A stretch of DNA of 64,000 nucleotides from UBA11606 sp049437325 (GCA_049437325.1 JBMTIM010000008.1:12506-76505); one strand, 5' to 3'. Counted from the stretch's first letter, positions 49,405 through 59,226 are shown. Numbers and translations are program-made. The notes: generated by a model from the letters alone, not told the origin.

Positions 49405-50129
49405 GTCCGAACTCGCCGATCCTCGACGAGGGCGTCACGCTCGACCCGGATTCGTTGCCGTCCGGTGAGCAGAAGCGTCGCCAGGTTCGGTCGCTGTTCG
49501 ACACGATCGCACCCCGCTACGACCTGGTGAACCGCATCATGTCCTTCGGGCTCGATGTTCGCTGGCGGAAGGCGTCCATGAAGCAACTCGCCCTCCCGCC
49601 CGGTTCGGTGGTCATCGATCTCGCGTGCGGTACCGGCGACTTCTGTCGCGAGATCGAAAGCAGAGGAATGGTGGCAATCGGCCTCGACCTGTCGATGGGC
49701 ATGCTCGCCGAGGCACGGACCGGTGCAGCGCTGCTGCACGCCGACATCCTGTCGATGCCGTTGGCCGAAACGGCAGTGGACGGTGCCACCTGCGGCTTTG
49801 CCTTGCGCAACCTGATCGAGTTGCCGGGCTTCTTCGACGAAGTGGCCCGGGTGGTTCGCCCGGGCGGCCGGATCGCCTTCCTCGATGCCTCCCCTCCGGA
49901 AAACCCGCTGCTCCGGTTCGGTCACAGCATCTATTTCAACCGAGTCGTCCCGTTGATCGGAGGTCTGCTCAGCGAAGGGCGGGCGTACCGGTACCTGCCG
50001 AAGTCGGTCGCCTATCTTCCTGCGTGGCCCGAACTGAAACGCCAACTCGAAGCGGCCGGGTTCGTCGACGTCGAGCGGACCGTCTTCTCGGGTGCCCACC
50101 TGTTCACCGCCACCAGAGGAACACCCTGA
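49401..50129 (+). CDS. menG: Demethylmenaquinone methyltransferase
   Basis: 242 residues, UbiE/MenG family. VRSLFDTIAPRYDLVNRIMSFGLDVRWRK at the N-terminus is diagnostic, VIDLACGTGDFCREI is the SAM-binding motif I, CGFALRNLIELPGFFDEVARVVRPGG contains the RN-x2-D-like family signature, and the C-terminus has AYRYLPKSVAYLPAWPELKRQLEAAGF. Performs the final methylation of menaquinone. menA, which makes its substrate, lies convergently 0.4 kb away. Confidence 0.93.
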   Translation: MSPNSPILDEGVTLDPDSLPSGEQKRRQVRSLFDTIAPRYDLVNRIMSFGLDVRWRKASMKQLALPPGSVVIDLACGTGDFCREIESRGMVAIGLDLSMGMLAEARTGAALLHADILSMPLAETAVDGATCGFALRNLIELPGFFDEVARVVRPGGRIAFLDASPPENPLLRFGHSIYFNRVVPLIGGLLSEGRAYRYLPKSVAYLPAWPELKRQLEAAGFVDVERTVFSGAHLFTATRGTP

Positions 50130-50479
50130 TGGTCGCTCGCGCCCTCCATCACGTCTCGTTGAACGTCGACGACGTTGCGCCTGCGGTCGAGTTCTACGAG
50201 GCCCTCGGGTTCCGCAAAGTTCAACGACCGGATCTCGGCTTCGATGGTGCGTGGATGACACTGCACGGCGCAGGCGAGCTTCATCTGCTCGGCTTCACTC
50301 CACCCGAAGCGATGGGTCAGCACTTCGCCGTCCAGGTCGACGATCTCGACGCAGCGCTGGCCGAACTCGCAAGGCACGGCATTGCACCGGCCCGCACCGG
50401 CGAGATCACAGGAATCTGCCGTCAGGCTTTTCTCGAGGACCCGTCCGGCAACGAGGTCGAACTCAACCAGCCTCTCTGA
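50129..50479 (+). CDS. VOC/glyoxalase-superfamily protein
   Basis: 116 residues forming one VOC unit: ALHHVSLNVDDVAPAVEFYEALGFRKV (first betaalphabetabetabeta with metal His) and HFAVQVDDLDAALAELARHGI...FLEDPSGNEVELNQPL (second, with the ED-P-GN-E end and metal Glu). A metal-dependent lyase or dioxygenase-like role is possible; substrate unknown. TGATG overlap with menG. Confidence 0.85.
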   Translation: MVARALHHVSLNVDDVAPAVEFYEALGFRKVQRPDLGFDGAWMTLHGAGELHLLGFTPPEAMGQHFAVQVDDLDAALAELARHGIAPARTGEITGICRQAFLEDPSGNEVELNQPL

Positions 50480-50512
50480 TCGACACGCCGAGCACTCGGT
50501 CCGTGCGCCTTC

Positions 50513-51415
50513 TCAAGCGCTGATGGCGAGACCGGCGGCGAAGGCAAGGCCGGAGATCAGCTGGACCTGACCGGTGAGTCCCAAGACCTTGACGAGCGCT
50601 CGACCGGACGTACCCTTTCCCACATCGACGCACGCCTGGATCACGAAGGCCAGACCGAATACCACCATCAGCCCGGCAAGGCGATCGTGAACGATGCTCG
50701 TCGTGACTGCGAGTGCGAGGGCCAACAGCTGCAGTGCGATGTACACCACCCGCGTTGCAGACGCACCGATTCGCACGGCCAGTGTGTTCTTGCCGGCCTG
50801 CGTGTCGCCAGGGATGTCCCGAAGATTGTTGATCACCAGGATCGCTGTGGCCCACAGGCCGACACTGACACTGGCAAAGGCCGACAGCGACGTGATCTCC
50901 TCGACCAGTACGTAGGTCGTGCCGATCGTGGCGACCAGCCCGAAGAACACGAACACGAACACCTCGCCCAGTCCGAGATACCCGTACGGACGAGGTCCGC
51001 CGGTGTAGGTCCAGCCGGCGAGCAGACACGCAGCTCCCACCACCCACAGTTCGGGACCGACGACGAGGGCCAAGACGGCCCCTGCACCACCCGCGACGGC
51101 GAAGGCGACGGTTGCAGCACGCTTGACCGCCGCCGGTTCGGCCAGGCCTGAGCCGACAAGGCGCAGGGGGCCCACGCGCCGGGCATCGTCGGTGCCACGG
51201 ATCCCGTCGGAGTAGTCGTTGGCGTAATTCACCCCGACCTGCAGCGCAAGCGACACCACGAGTGCCAGTGCGGCCCGCCACCACACAACGTCGGTCTCGT
51301 GGCCGACTGCAGCGGCGGCGCCGACGGCGACAGGCACGATCGCGGCCGGAAGGGTACGCGGCCGAGCACCTGCGATCCAGAGAGACACACCGGTGGGCTG
51401 GTTCTCACTCATCAT
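50513..51415 (-). CDS. menA: 1,4-dihydroxy-2-naphthoate polyprenyltransferase
   Basis: 300 residues with eight to nine hydrophobic helices. Prenyl-diphosphate binding Asp motifs: NYANDYSDGIRGTDD (about residue 63) and NNLRDIPGDTQAGKNTLAVRIG (about 195). The N-terminal SLWIAGARPRTLPAAIVPV is characteristic of MenA. It attaches the polyprenyl tail to DHNA at the membrane. It overlaps purN by 4 bases, the last gene of the purine run, which is unusual company for menA. Confidence 0.94.
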   Translation of the reverse strand: MMSENQPTGVSLWIAGARPRTLPAAIVPVAVGAAAAVGHETDVVWWRAALALVVSLALQVGVNYANDYSDGIRGTDDARRVGPLRLVGSGLAEPAAVKRAATVAFAVAGGAGAVLALVVGPELWVVGAACLLAGWTYTGGPRPYGYLGLGEVFVFVFFGLVATIGTTYVLVEEITSLSAFASVSVGLWATAILVINNLRDIPGDTQAGKNTLAVRIGASATRVVYIALQLLALALAVTTSIVHDRLAGLMVVFGLAFVIQACVDVGKGTSGRALVKVLGLTGQVQLISGLAFAAGLAISA

Positions 51416-52029
51416 CGTTGGAGATAGTCGCCGATCGCCTGGACCAGCAATTCGTGCTCGACGGCGTGCACCTTTGCCTCCAGCGATCGACGCGAGTCGT
51501 CATGGGCGATATCGACCCGTTGGGCCGCCAGCACCGGCCCGTTGTCGACTCCTTCGTCGGGAACCAGATGCACCATGACTCCGGTGTGGTCGAGCCCGTC
51601 ACGCTCGTGGGCGACCCAGGCATCATCGATCGCATGCGCGCCGGGGAACGCCCCCGGCATCGCCGGATGAAGATTGACGACCATGCCTGGAAAGCGATCG
51701 AGGAACGCAGCACTGAACAGATGCATCCAACCGGCCTGCACCACCAGGTCAGGGTGCACCTCCGCGATCTCGCGAGCCAGCGCAGCGTCGTAGGTCTCGC
51801 GGGCTCGCCGGATGTCGCCGGGGAACTGGTCACGAAACGGTCCCAGCGGCCGGTAGGCCACGGGAACGCCAGCTTCCTGCGCGCGCTGTGCTGCGCGCGC
51901 CGAGCGACGGTTCACCACGACGAGCACGACGTCCGCCTCGAGCCGCTCCTCTGCACATGCATCCAGGATCGCCTGAAGATTCGACCCGGAGCCGGACGCC
52001 AGAACGACCAGCCGGGCCTTCACCGCCAA
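51412..52029 (-). CDS. purN: Phosphoribosylglycinamide formyltransferase (GAR transformylase)
   Basis: 205 residues. LASGSGSNLQAILDACAEE at the N-terminus, NLHPAMPGAFPGAHAIDDAW with the catalytic Asn and His, and HTGVMVHLVPDEGVDNGPVL with the catalytic Asp. Uses 10-formyl-THF; the formate-dependent PurT is not in the window. Overlaps purM by 10 bases. Confidence 0.96.
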   Translation of the reverse strand: MAVKARLVVLASGSGSNLQAILDACAEERLEADVVLVVVNRRSARAAQRAQEAGVPVAYRPLGPFRDQFPGDIRRARETYDAALAREIAEVHPDLVVQAGWMHLFSAAFLDRFPGMVVNLHPAMPGAFPGAHAIDDAWVAHERDGLDHTGVMVHLVPDEGVDNGPVLAAQRVDIAHDDSRRSLEAKVHAVEHELLVQAIGDYLQR

Positions 52030-53018
52030 TCTCCGACCAGGGTCACCTCGCCGCTGTCGGAGGCCACCAGCCGACCGATCACCGGGTGCCCGGCCGCTGC
52101 TGCCGCGTCGACATCGGATGCATCGATGACAGCGATGAGACCGATCCCCATGTTCCAGGTCCTGAACGATTCGGTGTCGGGAACATCACCCCACTCCACA
52201 AGCTGGCGAAAGCCGGTCGGAACGGACCAGGTGCCAAGTTCGATCTCGGCGGCAACACCGCCGGGGAGCACCCGTGGGATGTTCTCGAAGAAGCCACCGC
52301 CGGTGATGTGGGCGAGCGCCTTCGGTTCGACGCCGAGCGCACGGAGCTCATCGACATCGGTCAGGTAGCTCCTGTGTGGCGTCAGCAGCCAGTCGACAAA
52401 TGCGTCGGAAGGGTCGTCGCGACGGTCGAGGAGGAGCCGGATCAGGGAATAACCGTTGGTGTGTGGGCTGTCACTCGCCATCCCGAGCAGGACGTCACCT
52501 ACCTCGATCGCCTCCGTTCGAGGCCAGAGCGCGTCGCGGTGCACCGCCCCGACGATCGTGCCCGCAATGTCGACGGAGCCGTCGGTGTACACCCCTGGCA
52601 TCTCGGCCGTCTCGCCACCGAGAAGCGCGCAGTCCACGGCTCGACATGCCTCGGCCATTCCCGTCACGATCTCCGCCACGAGTTCGGGAACGAGTTTCGC
52701 GGTTGCGATGTAGTCGAGGAAGAAGAGCGGCCGGGCGCCCTGGACGAGGATGTCGTCGACGCAGTGGTTCACCAGGTCCTGGCCGACTCCGTGCCACCGT
52801 CCGTACCGCGCTGCGAGCTCGACTTTGGTCCCGACACCGTCGGTCGATGCAACCAGCACCGCACCCTCGCCGAGCGCGTCGGTCGAGAAGAGACCGCCGA
52901 ACGCGCCGAGTTCTGACAACACGGCCGGCGTGTTGGTCGATCGGACTGCCTCGCCCATCAGTTTCACGGCTCGGTTCCCGGCATCGATGTCGACGCCTGC
53001 GTCTGCGTAGTTGGTCAT
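52020..53018 (-). CDS. purM: Phosphoribosylformylglycinamidine cyclo-ligase (AIR synthetase)
   Basis: 332 residues. YADAGVDIDAGNRAVKLM at the N-terminus, LVASTDGVGTKVELA, GARPLFFLDYIATAKL, LLGGETAEMPGVY and HITGGGFFENIPRVLP are all typical of PurM. Overlaps purD by 4 bases and purN by 10. Confidence 0.97.
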   Translation of the reverse strand: MTNYADAGVDIDAGNRAVKLMGEAVRSTNTPAVLSELGAFGGLFSTDALGEGAVLVASTDGVGTKVELAARYGRWHGVGQDLVNHCVDDILVQGARPLFFLDYIATAKLVPELVAEIVTGMAEACRAVDCALLGGETAEMPGVYTDGSVDIAGTIVGAVHRDALWPRTEAIEVGDVLLGMASDSPHTNGYSLIRLLLDRRDDPSDAFVDWLLTPHRSYLTDVDELRALGVEPKALAHITGGGFFENIPRVLPGGVAAEIELGTWSVPTGFRQLVEWGDVPDTESFRTWNMGIGLIAVIDASDVDAAAAAGHPVIGRLVASDSGEVTLVGDWR

Positions 53019-54301
53019 GTTCGTACCTGCGCTGTCTCACGGGCAATGTCGGAGCGATGCTGCATTCCCTCGAACTCGATCACGGCGATGCCCGCATGGG
53101 CAGCCTCGGCGGCCTCTGCGAGCGTCGGTTTCACCGCAGTCACCGCGAGCACGCGACCACCGCTGGCGTGGATCACGCCGTCGCACAGCTCGGTCCCGGC
53201 ATGGAACACAACGCACTCGTCGGGAACGTCCTCGAGGCCGCTGATCGGCGCCGGTGCAGAACTCGACGTGGGGTACCCGCCAGATGCCGATACGACGGTG
53301 ACAGCCGCCTGACCGGCCCACTCCACATCGAGGGATCCGAGCCGGCCCTCCACACACGCCATGAAGACGTCGTAGAGATCGGTTTCGAGGAGTGGAATCA
53401 CGACTTGGGTCTCGGGATCCCCGAACCGGCAGTTGAACTCGATCACTTTCGGCCCTGCGTCGGTCAGCATCAGTCCGGCATAGAGGACACCCGTGTACGG
53501 CCGCCCTTCTGCAGCCAAACCGGCAAGTGTCGGCTCGATCACTCGGAGTGCCACCGTTTGGAGGAGGGCATCGTCGGCGATGGGCGACGGGTGAAAGGCA
53601 CCCATGCCACCTGTGTTCGGTCCCAGATCCCCGACCAAGAGACGTTTGTGGTCTTGGGCGGCCGGCATCACGGCGTAGTCGGCGCCATCGCAGAATGCGA
53701 GCACAGACACCTCGGTGCCGGTGAGCCGTTCCTCGAGCAGGACCTCGCGTCCAGCTCGGCCGAACCGGCCGTCGACCATGATCTCACGAATGGCAGCGGC
53801 TGCTTCGATGCGGGTCTCGGCGACGATCACGCCCTTTCCGGCCGCAAGTCCATCGGCCTTCACGACCGGCACGTGCTCGAGCGAGTCGAGGTACGCGAGT
53901 GCCTGCTCGGCATCGGTGAACGAGACCGCATCGCCCGTCGGAATGTCGTGGGCGAGGAGAAACTCCTTGCAGTGCGACTTCGACCCCTCGAGGCGTGCGG
54001 CTGCCGCAGAGGGTCCGAATGCTGCAAAACCGGCCTCGAGCAGGTGGTCGACCAGCCCTGCCACCAGCGGATCCTCAGGGCCGACGACGACGAGGGAGAC
54101 CTGTTCTCGCTCAGCCAAGGCGACAATGCCGTCGATGTCGGATGCCGACGTATCCGATGCGCAGAGACAGCCGGGTTCCGCTGCCATTCCCGGGTTGCCC
54201 GGCGCTGCGATCACCTGATCGACGTGCGTGGAGCGCAGCAGACCCCACACGAGAGCGTGCTCGCGTCCCCCACTCCCGACCACCAGAACCCGTTCGCCCA
54301 T
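53015..54301 (-). CDS. purD: Phosphoribosylamine-glycine ligase (GAR synthetase)
   Basis: 428 residues from ATG 54301, which shares one base with the purF stop (TGATG). ATP-grasp enzyme: VLVVGSGGREHALVWGL N-terminus, VVKADGLAAGKGVIVA nucleotide loop, GGMGAFHPSP, and VIEFNCRFGDPETQVVIPLL metal-binding end. A longer start at 54313 would lie inside purF. Confidence 0.96.
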   Translation of the reverse strand: MGERVLVVGSGGREHALVWGLLRSTHVDQVIAAPGNPGMAAEPGCLCASDTSASDIDGIVALAEREQVSLVVVGPEDPLVAGLVDHLLEAGFAAFGPSAAAARLEGSKSHCKEFLLAHDIPTGDAVSFTDAEQALAYLDSLEHVPVVKADGLAAGKGVIVAETRIEAAAAIREIMVDGRFGRAGREVLLEERLTGTEVSVLAFCDGADYAVMPAAQDHKRLLVGDLGPNTGGMGAFHPSPIADDALLQTVALRVIEPTLAGLAAEGRPYTGVLYAGLMLTDAGPKVIEFNCRFGDPETQVVIPLLETDLYDVFMACVEGRLGSLDVEWAGQAAVTVVSASGGYPTSSSAPAPISGLEDVPDECVVFHAGTELCDGVIHASGGRVLAVTAVKPTLAEAAEAAHAGIAVIEFEGMQHRSDIARETAQVRT

Positions 54302-55728
54302 CAGTCGCCCCACACGTTTGCGAACTGCTCTTTGGGATTGAGGGTCAGTTGCACGAACCGCTCGGATTCGAAGGGATACTCACCGGTGAAACAGGCGTTG
54401 CAAAATCCGGTGTCGGCCTCGAGGCCCCGCATCATTGCGTCGATCGACAGGAAAGCGAGCGAGTCGGCACCGATGTGCTCACAGATCTGGTCGACACTTT
54501 GGTTGCCAGCGATGAGTTCGTCACGGCTCGCCATGTCGACCCCCATGTAGCAGGGATCGGTGATCGCCGGACAGGCCACGCGCACGTGCACCTCGGTCGC
54601 TCCTGCGTCGCGCAGCATCTGCACCAGGGGACCTGACGTGGTGCCCCGAACGATCGAGTCATCCACCATGACGACTCGTTTGCCGAGCAGGTTGTCGCCG
54701 AGCGGGTTGAACTTCATGCGAACGCCGGTCTCTCGCAACCGTTGTGTCGGCTCGATGAAGGTACGGCCGACGTATCGGTTCTTGATGAGGCCCTCGGTGT
54801 AAGGAATCCCTGCCTCTTGCGCGAATCCCACGGCATGCGGTGTTCCCGAGTCCGGGACCGGAACGACGAGGTCGGCTTGGACCGGGGCCTCTCGTGCGAG
54901 CTCGCGTCCAAGGTTCTGCCGGGTGCTGTGCACCAACTTGCCGTGGTGGATGGAGTCGGGACGGGAGAAATAGATCTCCTCGAACGTGCAGAACGCTCGC
55001 TTCTTCGGAACCGCGCCCTGTTCGACGTGATACCCGCCGTCGTCGAGTCGCACGATCTCCCCGGGTTGAACCTCGTGCACCAGTTCGGCGCCGATCGCCG
55101 AAAACGCACACGTCTCGGAAGCAAGCAGGTGGCCGCCGTCGAATCGGCCGACCACCAGGGGGCGGAATCCCCAAGGATCGCGAACGCCGTAGACCGCATC
55201 GCGAGTGAGGATCGTGAGCGCAAACGCACCCTCGGCCTGCGCCATGAGCATCCTGATCCGATTGGACCAGTCCCCCCCACCGGCAGCGGTGAGCAGATGA
55301 ACCATCACCTCGGTGTCCGATGATGTCTGAAGACCCACACCACGTTCGAGGAGTTGCCGACGAAGCAGGTTGGCGTTGACCAGGTTGCCATTGTGGGCAA
55401 TGCCGAGTGGACCGTCGATCGTCTCGATCATGTAGGGCTGTGCGTTCCGAAGACCCGAGCCACCGGTGGTGCTGTACCGGGTGTGACCGATGGCAAAGTC
55501 GCCTCGCAACGTCGACAGGTTCTCTTCGTTGAAGACCGCAGAGACGAGCCCTTGCCCCTTGTGAATGTGAGCGACACCATCGTCGACCGAGGCAAGGCCG
55601 GCCGCTTCCTGACCTCGGTGCTGCAGCGTGTACAGCGCGAAGAAGCCAAGTCGGGCAGCATCCCGGCCAGGAGCGTGAATGCCGATGACACCGCACTCCT
55701 CCTTGGGTCGGTCATCGGTCGGGTACAT
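54301..55728 (-). CDS. purF: Amidophosphoribosyltransferase
   Basis: 475 residues. Commits PRPP to purine synthesis. A short propeptide (MYPTDDRPKEE) precedes the nucleophile Cys in CGVIGIHAPG, as in the Bacillus-type enzyme that is processed and carries an Fe-S cluster; Cys residues in VACPAITDPCYMGVDM and GFCNACFTGEYP fit cluster ligands. PRPP loop: VMVDDSIVRGTTSG. Confidence 0.97.
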   Translation of the reverse strand: MYPTDDRPKEECGVIGIHAPGRDAARLGFFALYTLQHRGQEAAGLASVDDGVAHIHKGQGLVSAVFNEENLSTLRGDFAIGHTRYSTTGGSGLRNAQPYMIETIDGPLGIAHNGNLVNANLLRRQLLERGVGLQTSSDTEVMVHLLTAAGGGDWSNRIRMLMAQAEGAFALTILTRDAVYGVRDPWGFRPLVVGRFDGGHLLASETCAFSAIGAELVHEVQPGEIVRLDDGGYHVEQGAVPKKRAFCTFEEIYFSRPDSIHHGKLVHSTRQNLGRELAREAPVQADLVVPVPDSGTPHAVGFAQEAGIPYTEGLIKNRYVGRTFIEPTQRLRETGVRMKFNPLGDNLLGKRVVMVDDSIVRGTTSGPLVQMLRDAGATEVHVRVACPAITDPCYMGVDMASRDELIAGNQSVDQICEHIGADSLAFLSIDAMMRGLEADTGFCNACFTGEYPFESERFVQLTLNPKEQFANVWGD

Positions 55729-55731
55729 GGA

Positions 55732-56874
55732 TCACCCTCCAGTGAGCGCGTCGCGCGCCTCGAGTACTCGTTGCAGTGCATGCGCCGGGTCGTCGCTCAC
55801 ACAGGTGAGGTGCCCCATCTTTCGGCCCGGCCGGGCCTCACCCTTGCCGTACAGGTGGAGGTGCACCCCGGGCTGACCCATGACGGCAGACCAATCTGGT
55901 TCGCCGGAATCCCAGAGATCTCCAAGGAGCTGGGCCATCGCAGCAGGACGGCACGATCCGTCGCCGAGTGGCATGCCGGTGACGGCTCGCAGTTGCTGCT
56001 CGAATTGCCCGGCCGACGCCGCTTCGATGGTGCAGTGACCGCTGTTGTGCGGTCGTGGGGCGATCTCGTTGACCACGATCCCGTCGGCGGTGTCGAACAA
56101 CTCGACGCACATCACGCCGACGAGTCCGAGCCCTTCGGCGATCACTCGGGCAGTCGAGCGGGCGGCCTCGGCAGTGGCCTCGTCGACCATGGCCGGCACC
56201 ACTGTGGTGTCGATGATGTGGTTGACGTGTGTGTTCTCCATTGCGCCATGGTCGACCATCGCGCCATCGATTCCGCGAGCGATCACCACGCTGAGTTCTC
56301 GCTCGAACGAGATCACCGACTCGACCACGAGGCGGGAACCGCCGAGTGTCTGCCACGTCTCACCGACCGCAGCAGCGTCGTCGATACGGACCTGGCCCTT
56401 GCCGTCGTAGCCAAAGCGCGCCGTCTTGGCGATCACCGGCGCCCCCAACGTGTCGACTGCCGCCTCGAGTTCAAGGCGGGTTGCCGCCGACCGCCAGGGC
56501 GCAACCGCCACGCCGAGATCGGTGAGGGCTCGCTTCTCGAGTTCCCGATCCTGAGCAACGGCAATGATCGACCCGGACGGCCGAACCGGCACACCGGCTG
56601 CCTCAGCAGCATCGGCCAATGCAGGATCGACGTTCTCGAACTCCCACGTGACTGCGTCAACCGTTGCGAGAAACGCAGCAACCTCGTCCGGGTCGGCAAA
56701 GTCTCCAGAGAACTCGCGATCGGCGAGCACACCGGCCGGCGAACCCGAGCCACCTCCGGTGAACACCGCCACGCCGTACCCATGCTGTCGGGCCGCCTGT
56801 GCGAGCATTCGGCCGAGTTGTCCACCTCCGACGATGCCGATCGTGGTTCCCGGACCGAGGGGTGCAGCAGGCAT
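55732..56874 (-). CDS. purK: 5-(carboxyamino)imidazole ribonucleotide synthase
   Basis: 380 residues from ATG 56874. ATP-grasp carboxylase: GIVGGGQLGRMLAQAARQHGY at the N-terminus, TWEFENVD, PVIAKTARFGYDGKGQVRI, VNEIAPRPHNSGHCTIEA and MAQLLGDLW. Works with PurE, whose gene ends 4 bases upstream. purF starts 3 bases downstream. Confidence 0.96.
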   Translation of the reverse strand: MPAAPLGPGTTIGIVGGGQLGRMLAQAARQHGYGVAVFTGGGSGSPAGVLADREFSGDFADPDEVAAFLATVDAVTWEFENVDPALADAAEAAGVPVRPSGSIIAVAQDRELEKRALTDLGVAVAPWRSAATRLELEAAVDTLGAPVIAKTARFGYDGKGQVRIDDAAAVGETWQTLGGSRLVVESVISFERELSVVIARGIDGAMVDHGAMENTHVNHIIDTTVVPAMVDEATAEAARSTARVIAEGLGLVGVMCVELFDTADGIVVNEIAPRPHNSGHCTIEAASAGQFEQQLRAVTGMPLGDGSCRPAAMAQLLGDLWDSGEPDWSAVMGQPGVHLHLYGKGEARPGRKMGHLTCVSDDPAHALQRVLEARDALTGG

Positions 56875-56878
56875 TGGC

Positions 56879-57409
56879 TCAGCGTTCGAGTTCGATCGAT
56901 CGGACCTGCGCCGCTCGCTCGGCTCGGAAGTCACGAAGCGCTTGCGCGAGTTCGCCGTCATGTCGGGCGAGCATCGCAGCGACGAACAATCCGGCGTTGA
57001 TCGCCCCTGCCTCGCCGATCGCCATGGTGGCAACCGGCACGCCGCCGGGCATCTGGACGATCGACAGCAAAGAGTCCATCCCGTTGAGCGAGCGACTCGT
57101 GATCGGCACCCCGACGACCGGAAGGATCGTGTGGCCGGCAACCATGCCCGGGAGGTGCGCAGCTCCCCCTGCCCCCGCAATGATCGCCTCGAGTCCCCTG
57201 TCCTCTGCAGTGCTTGCGTATTCAACCATCCAGTCGGGGGATCGATGGGCCGAGACGACGCGGGCCTCGTGTGCGATTCCGAACTGCTCGAGCACATCCG
57301 CCGCGCGCGACATCGTGTCCCAGTCGGAGTCACTTCCCATGATCACGCCTACTCGCGGATCGTCTGCCACGGAACCCGATCCTCCCCGGAAGCCCGCTCC
57401 AGTTTGCAT
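56879..57409 (-). CDS. purE: 5-(carboxyamino)imidazole ribonucleotide mutase
   Basis: 176 residues from ATG 57409 or 163 from GTG 57370 (VADDPRVGVIMG), which would trim a glycine-rich extension; the latter is equally plausible. GSDSDWDTM, SAHRSPDWMVEYA with the catalytic His, AGAGGAAHLPGMVAGHT, VPITSRSLNGMDSLLSIVQMPGGVPVATM are diagnostic of class I PurE that works with PurK. Confidence 0.96.
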   Translation of the reverse strand: MQTGAGFRGGSGSVADDPRVGVIMGSDSDWDTMSRAADVLEQFGIAHEARVVSAHRSPDWMVEYASTAEDRGLEAIIAGAGGAAHLPGMVAGHTILPVVGVPITSRSLNGMDSLLSIVQMPGGVPVATMAIGEAGAINAGLFVAAMLARHDGELAQALRDFRAERAAQVRSIELER

Positions 57410-57463
57410 CCTCGCGCAGCCGGTGAGGCGCGCGTTGGATACGAAGTTGTGTTGATGTTGGGG

Positions 57464-58441
57464 TTAGGCGACAACGGCGTGCAGAGCAGCGCTCACACGC
57501 TCGGCTGCGGGATAGTCAGCCGGCTCGAAGGTGCGACCGGTAAGCGCTGCGAATGTCTCCTGGTACACACCGGCGGTCTGGCGTGCGAGTTGCTCGGGCA
57601 ACGGCCACGGCTCGTCGCCGGCGGCAGGGTCGAACCCGGCTCGCACGTAGGCGAGCCGCACGTACTCCTTGTCGAGGTTCTCGGGCTCCTCGCCGGCGGC
57701 TCGTCGCTCGTCGACGGTCGAGGCCCGCCAAAAGCGAGATGAATCTGGCGTGTGGACCTCGTCGATGATCGTGAGCGTGCCCTCGGCGTCGAGACCGAAC
57801 TCGTATTTGGTGTCGACGAGAACAAGACCGGCATCGGCCGCCACGCGGCGTCCTCGTTCGAACACGGCCAGCGCAACCGAGCGCACCTGCTCCCACAGTT
57901 CGTCGTCGACAAGTCCCTGCGCAACGATCTCGGACTCGGTGATCGGTTCGTCGTGACCGCCCCTCCCCGCTTTGGTGGTGGGAGTGATGATCGCCTCGGG
58001 CAGTGGATCATTCTTTGCCATGCCGTCGGGAAAGTCGATGCCATAGATGGTTCGTTGCCCCGCCGCGTACGACGTCCACAACGCAGTCGACGTCGAGCCC
58101 GACAGTTGGCCTCGAACGACGACTTCCACGGGCAATGTCGTGCACTTCTTGCCGATCGTCACGTTCTCGTCGGGGACCTCGACCACATGCGACGGTACGA
58201 GGTCGGCGATCTGCTCGAACCACCACACGGCCAGTTCGTTGAGTACTTGACCCCGGTACGGCACGGTCCCGAGAACATGGTCGAAGGCCGAGAGGCGGTC
58301 GGTTGCAATCAATGCGATCGTGTCACCAAGATCGACGATGTCGCGTACTTTGCCGATGGTGAGCGGCCCGAGAGCGGCAACAGCTGCGGGGCTGACGCCG
58401 GTGAACGGGTGCGCCAGCGCCGGTCCGAGATCGAGACTCAT
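57464..58441 (-). CDS. purC: SAICAR synthetase
   Basis: 325 residues. GKVRDIVDLGDTIALIATDRLSAFDHVL (nucleotide-binding and SAICAR motif), EVVVRGQLSGS, GRGGHDEPITESE, and LVDTKYEFGLDAEGTLTIIDEVHTPDSSRFW (two conserved blocks). Longer than the ~240-residue E. coli form and like the ~300-residue eukaryotic/actinobacterial form. Overlaps purQ by 4 bases; 54 bases separate it from purE, the largest gap in the pur run and without visible features. Confidence 0.96.
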   Translation of the reverse strand: MSLDLGPALAHPFTGVSPAAVAALGPLTIGKVRDIVDLGDTIALIATDRLSAFDHVLGTVPYRGQVLNELAVWWFEQIADLVPSHVVEVPDENVTIGKKCTTLPVEVVVRGQLSGSTSTALWTSYAAGQRTIYGIDFPDGMAKNDPLPEAIITPTTKAGRGGHDEPITESEIVAQGLVDDELWEQVRSVALAVFERGRRVAADAGLVLVDTKYEFGLDAEGTLTIIDEVHTPDSSRFWRASTVDERRAAGEEPENLDKEYVRLAYVRAGFDPAAGDEPWPLPEQLARQTAGVYQETFAALTGRTFEPADYPAAERVSAALHAVVA

Positions 58442-59226
58442 CTGGCCCCGGCGACGAACGCCTCGAACAACGGGAGTCCCGAGCCTCCCTCCGGACCGGA
58501 AGGACGCTGCCAATCGAAAACGTGATCCTCTGGATGAGGCATCAGCCCGACGATGGTGCCGCCGTCGTCGCAGATCCCGGCGATGTCGTTGACCGAACCG
58601 TTCGGGTTGGCCGGATAGACACCGCCGGCGGGGACCGGATCGTTCGAGGTCGGACGAGGCCCATCGGCCAGGTATCGGAAGGCCACCAGCCCATCCTCGA
58701 GGTGCACGGCAGTGGAGGGATCGGCGACTGCCACACGGCCCTCGCCGTGCGCAACCGGACACCGGATCGTCGTACCGCCGATCGCCCCGAGCCAGCCACT
58801 TCGGCATGCGGGCTCCACCCGGAGGGTCACCCAACGGCACTCGAAGCGGCCCTCGGCGTTCTCGGTGAGCGTCACCGAACGTGGTTCGCCCATCGGGCCG
58901 GGGAGCAGCCCTGCCTTCACCAGCACCTGAAAGCCGTTACAGATGCCGAGCATCGGTTTCCCGTTCTCGGCAGCTTGGGCGAGTTCGTCGGAAAACCACG
59001 TACGCAGCTCGAGCGCAAGACGACCCCCCGCCCCCAGCGCATCGCCGTAGCTGAAACCACCCGGTAACAGCACGGCTGCGTGATCGGCGATCCGCACGGC
59101 ACCGCTGCGCAGCTCGTTGACATGTGCGATCCTCGGGTGACCACCGGCAAGTTGGATCGCTTGGGCCGCCTCGTCATCCCGGTTCGTGCCGGAGGCATGC
59201 AGAATCAGCACGGGTGGCCGGCTCAC
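58438..59226 (-). CDS. purQ: FGAM synthase glutaminase subunit PurQ
   Basis: 262 residues. Class I glutaminase: LILHASGTNRDDEAAQAI (N-terminus), VLLPGGFSYGDALGAGG oxyanion loop, nucleophile Cys in MLGICNGFQVLVKAG, and the C-terminal His-Glu in LMPHPEDHVF. Supplies ammonia to PurL; separate PurQ and the fused PurS-PurL below make the complete enzyme. Overlaps purL by 4 bases. Confidence 0.96.
   Translation of the reverse strand: MSRPPVLILHASGTNRDDEAAQAIQLAGGHPRIAHVNELRSGAVRIADHAAVLLPGGFSYGDALGAGGRLALELRTWFSDELAQAAENGKPMLGICNGFQVLVKAGLLPGPMGEPRSVTLTENAEGRFECRWVTLRVEPACRSGWLGAIGGTTIRCPVAHGEGRVAVADPSTAVHLEDGLVAFRYLADGPRPTSNDPVPAGGVYPANPNGSVNDIAGICDDGGTIVGLMPHPEDHVFDWQRPSGPEGGSGLPLFEAFVAGAR

Noticed and set aside
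58876..58888. CGAACGTGGTTCG as a second LexA box
   Set aside because: The spacer is 3 bases instead of 4 and the site is inside purQ coding sequence.
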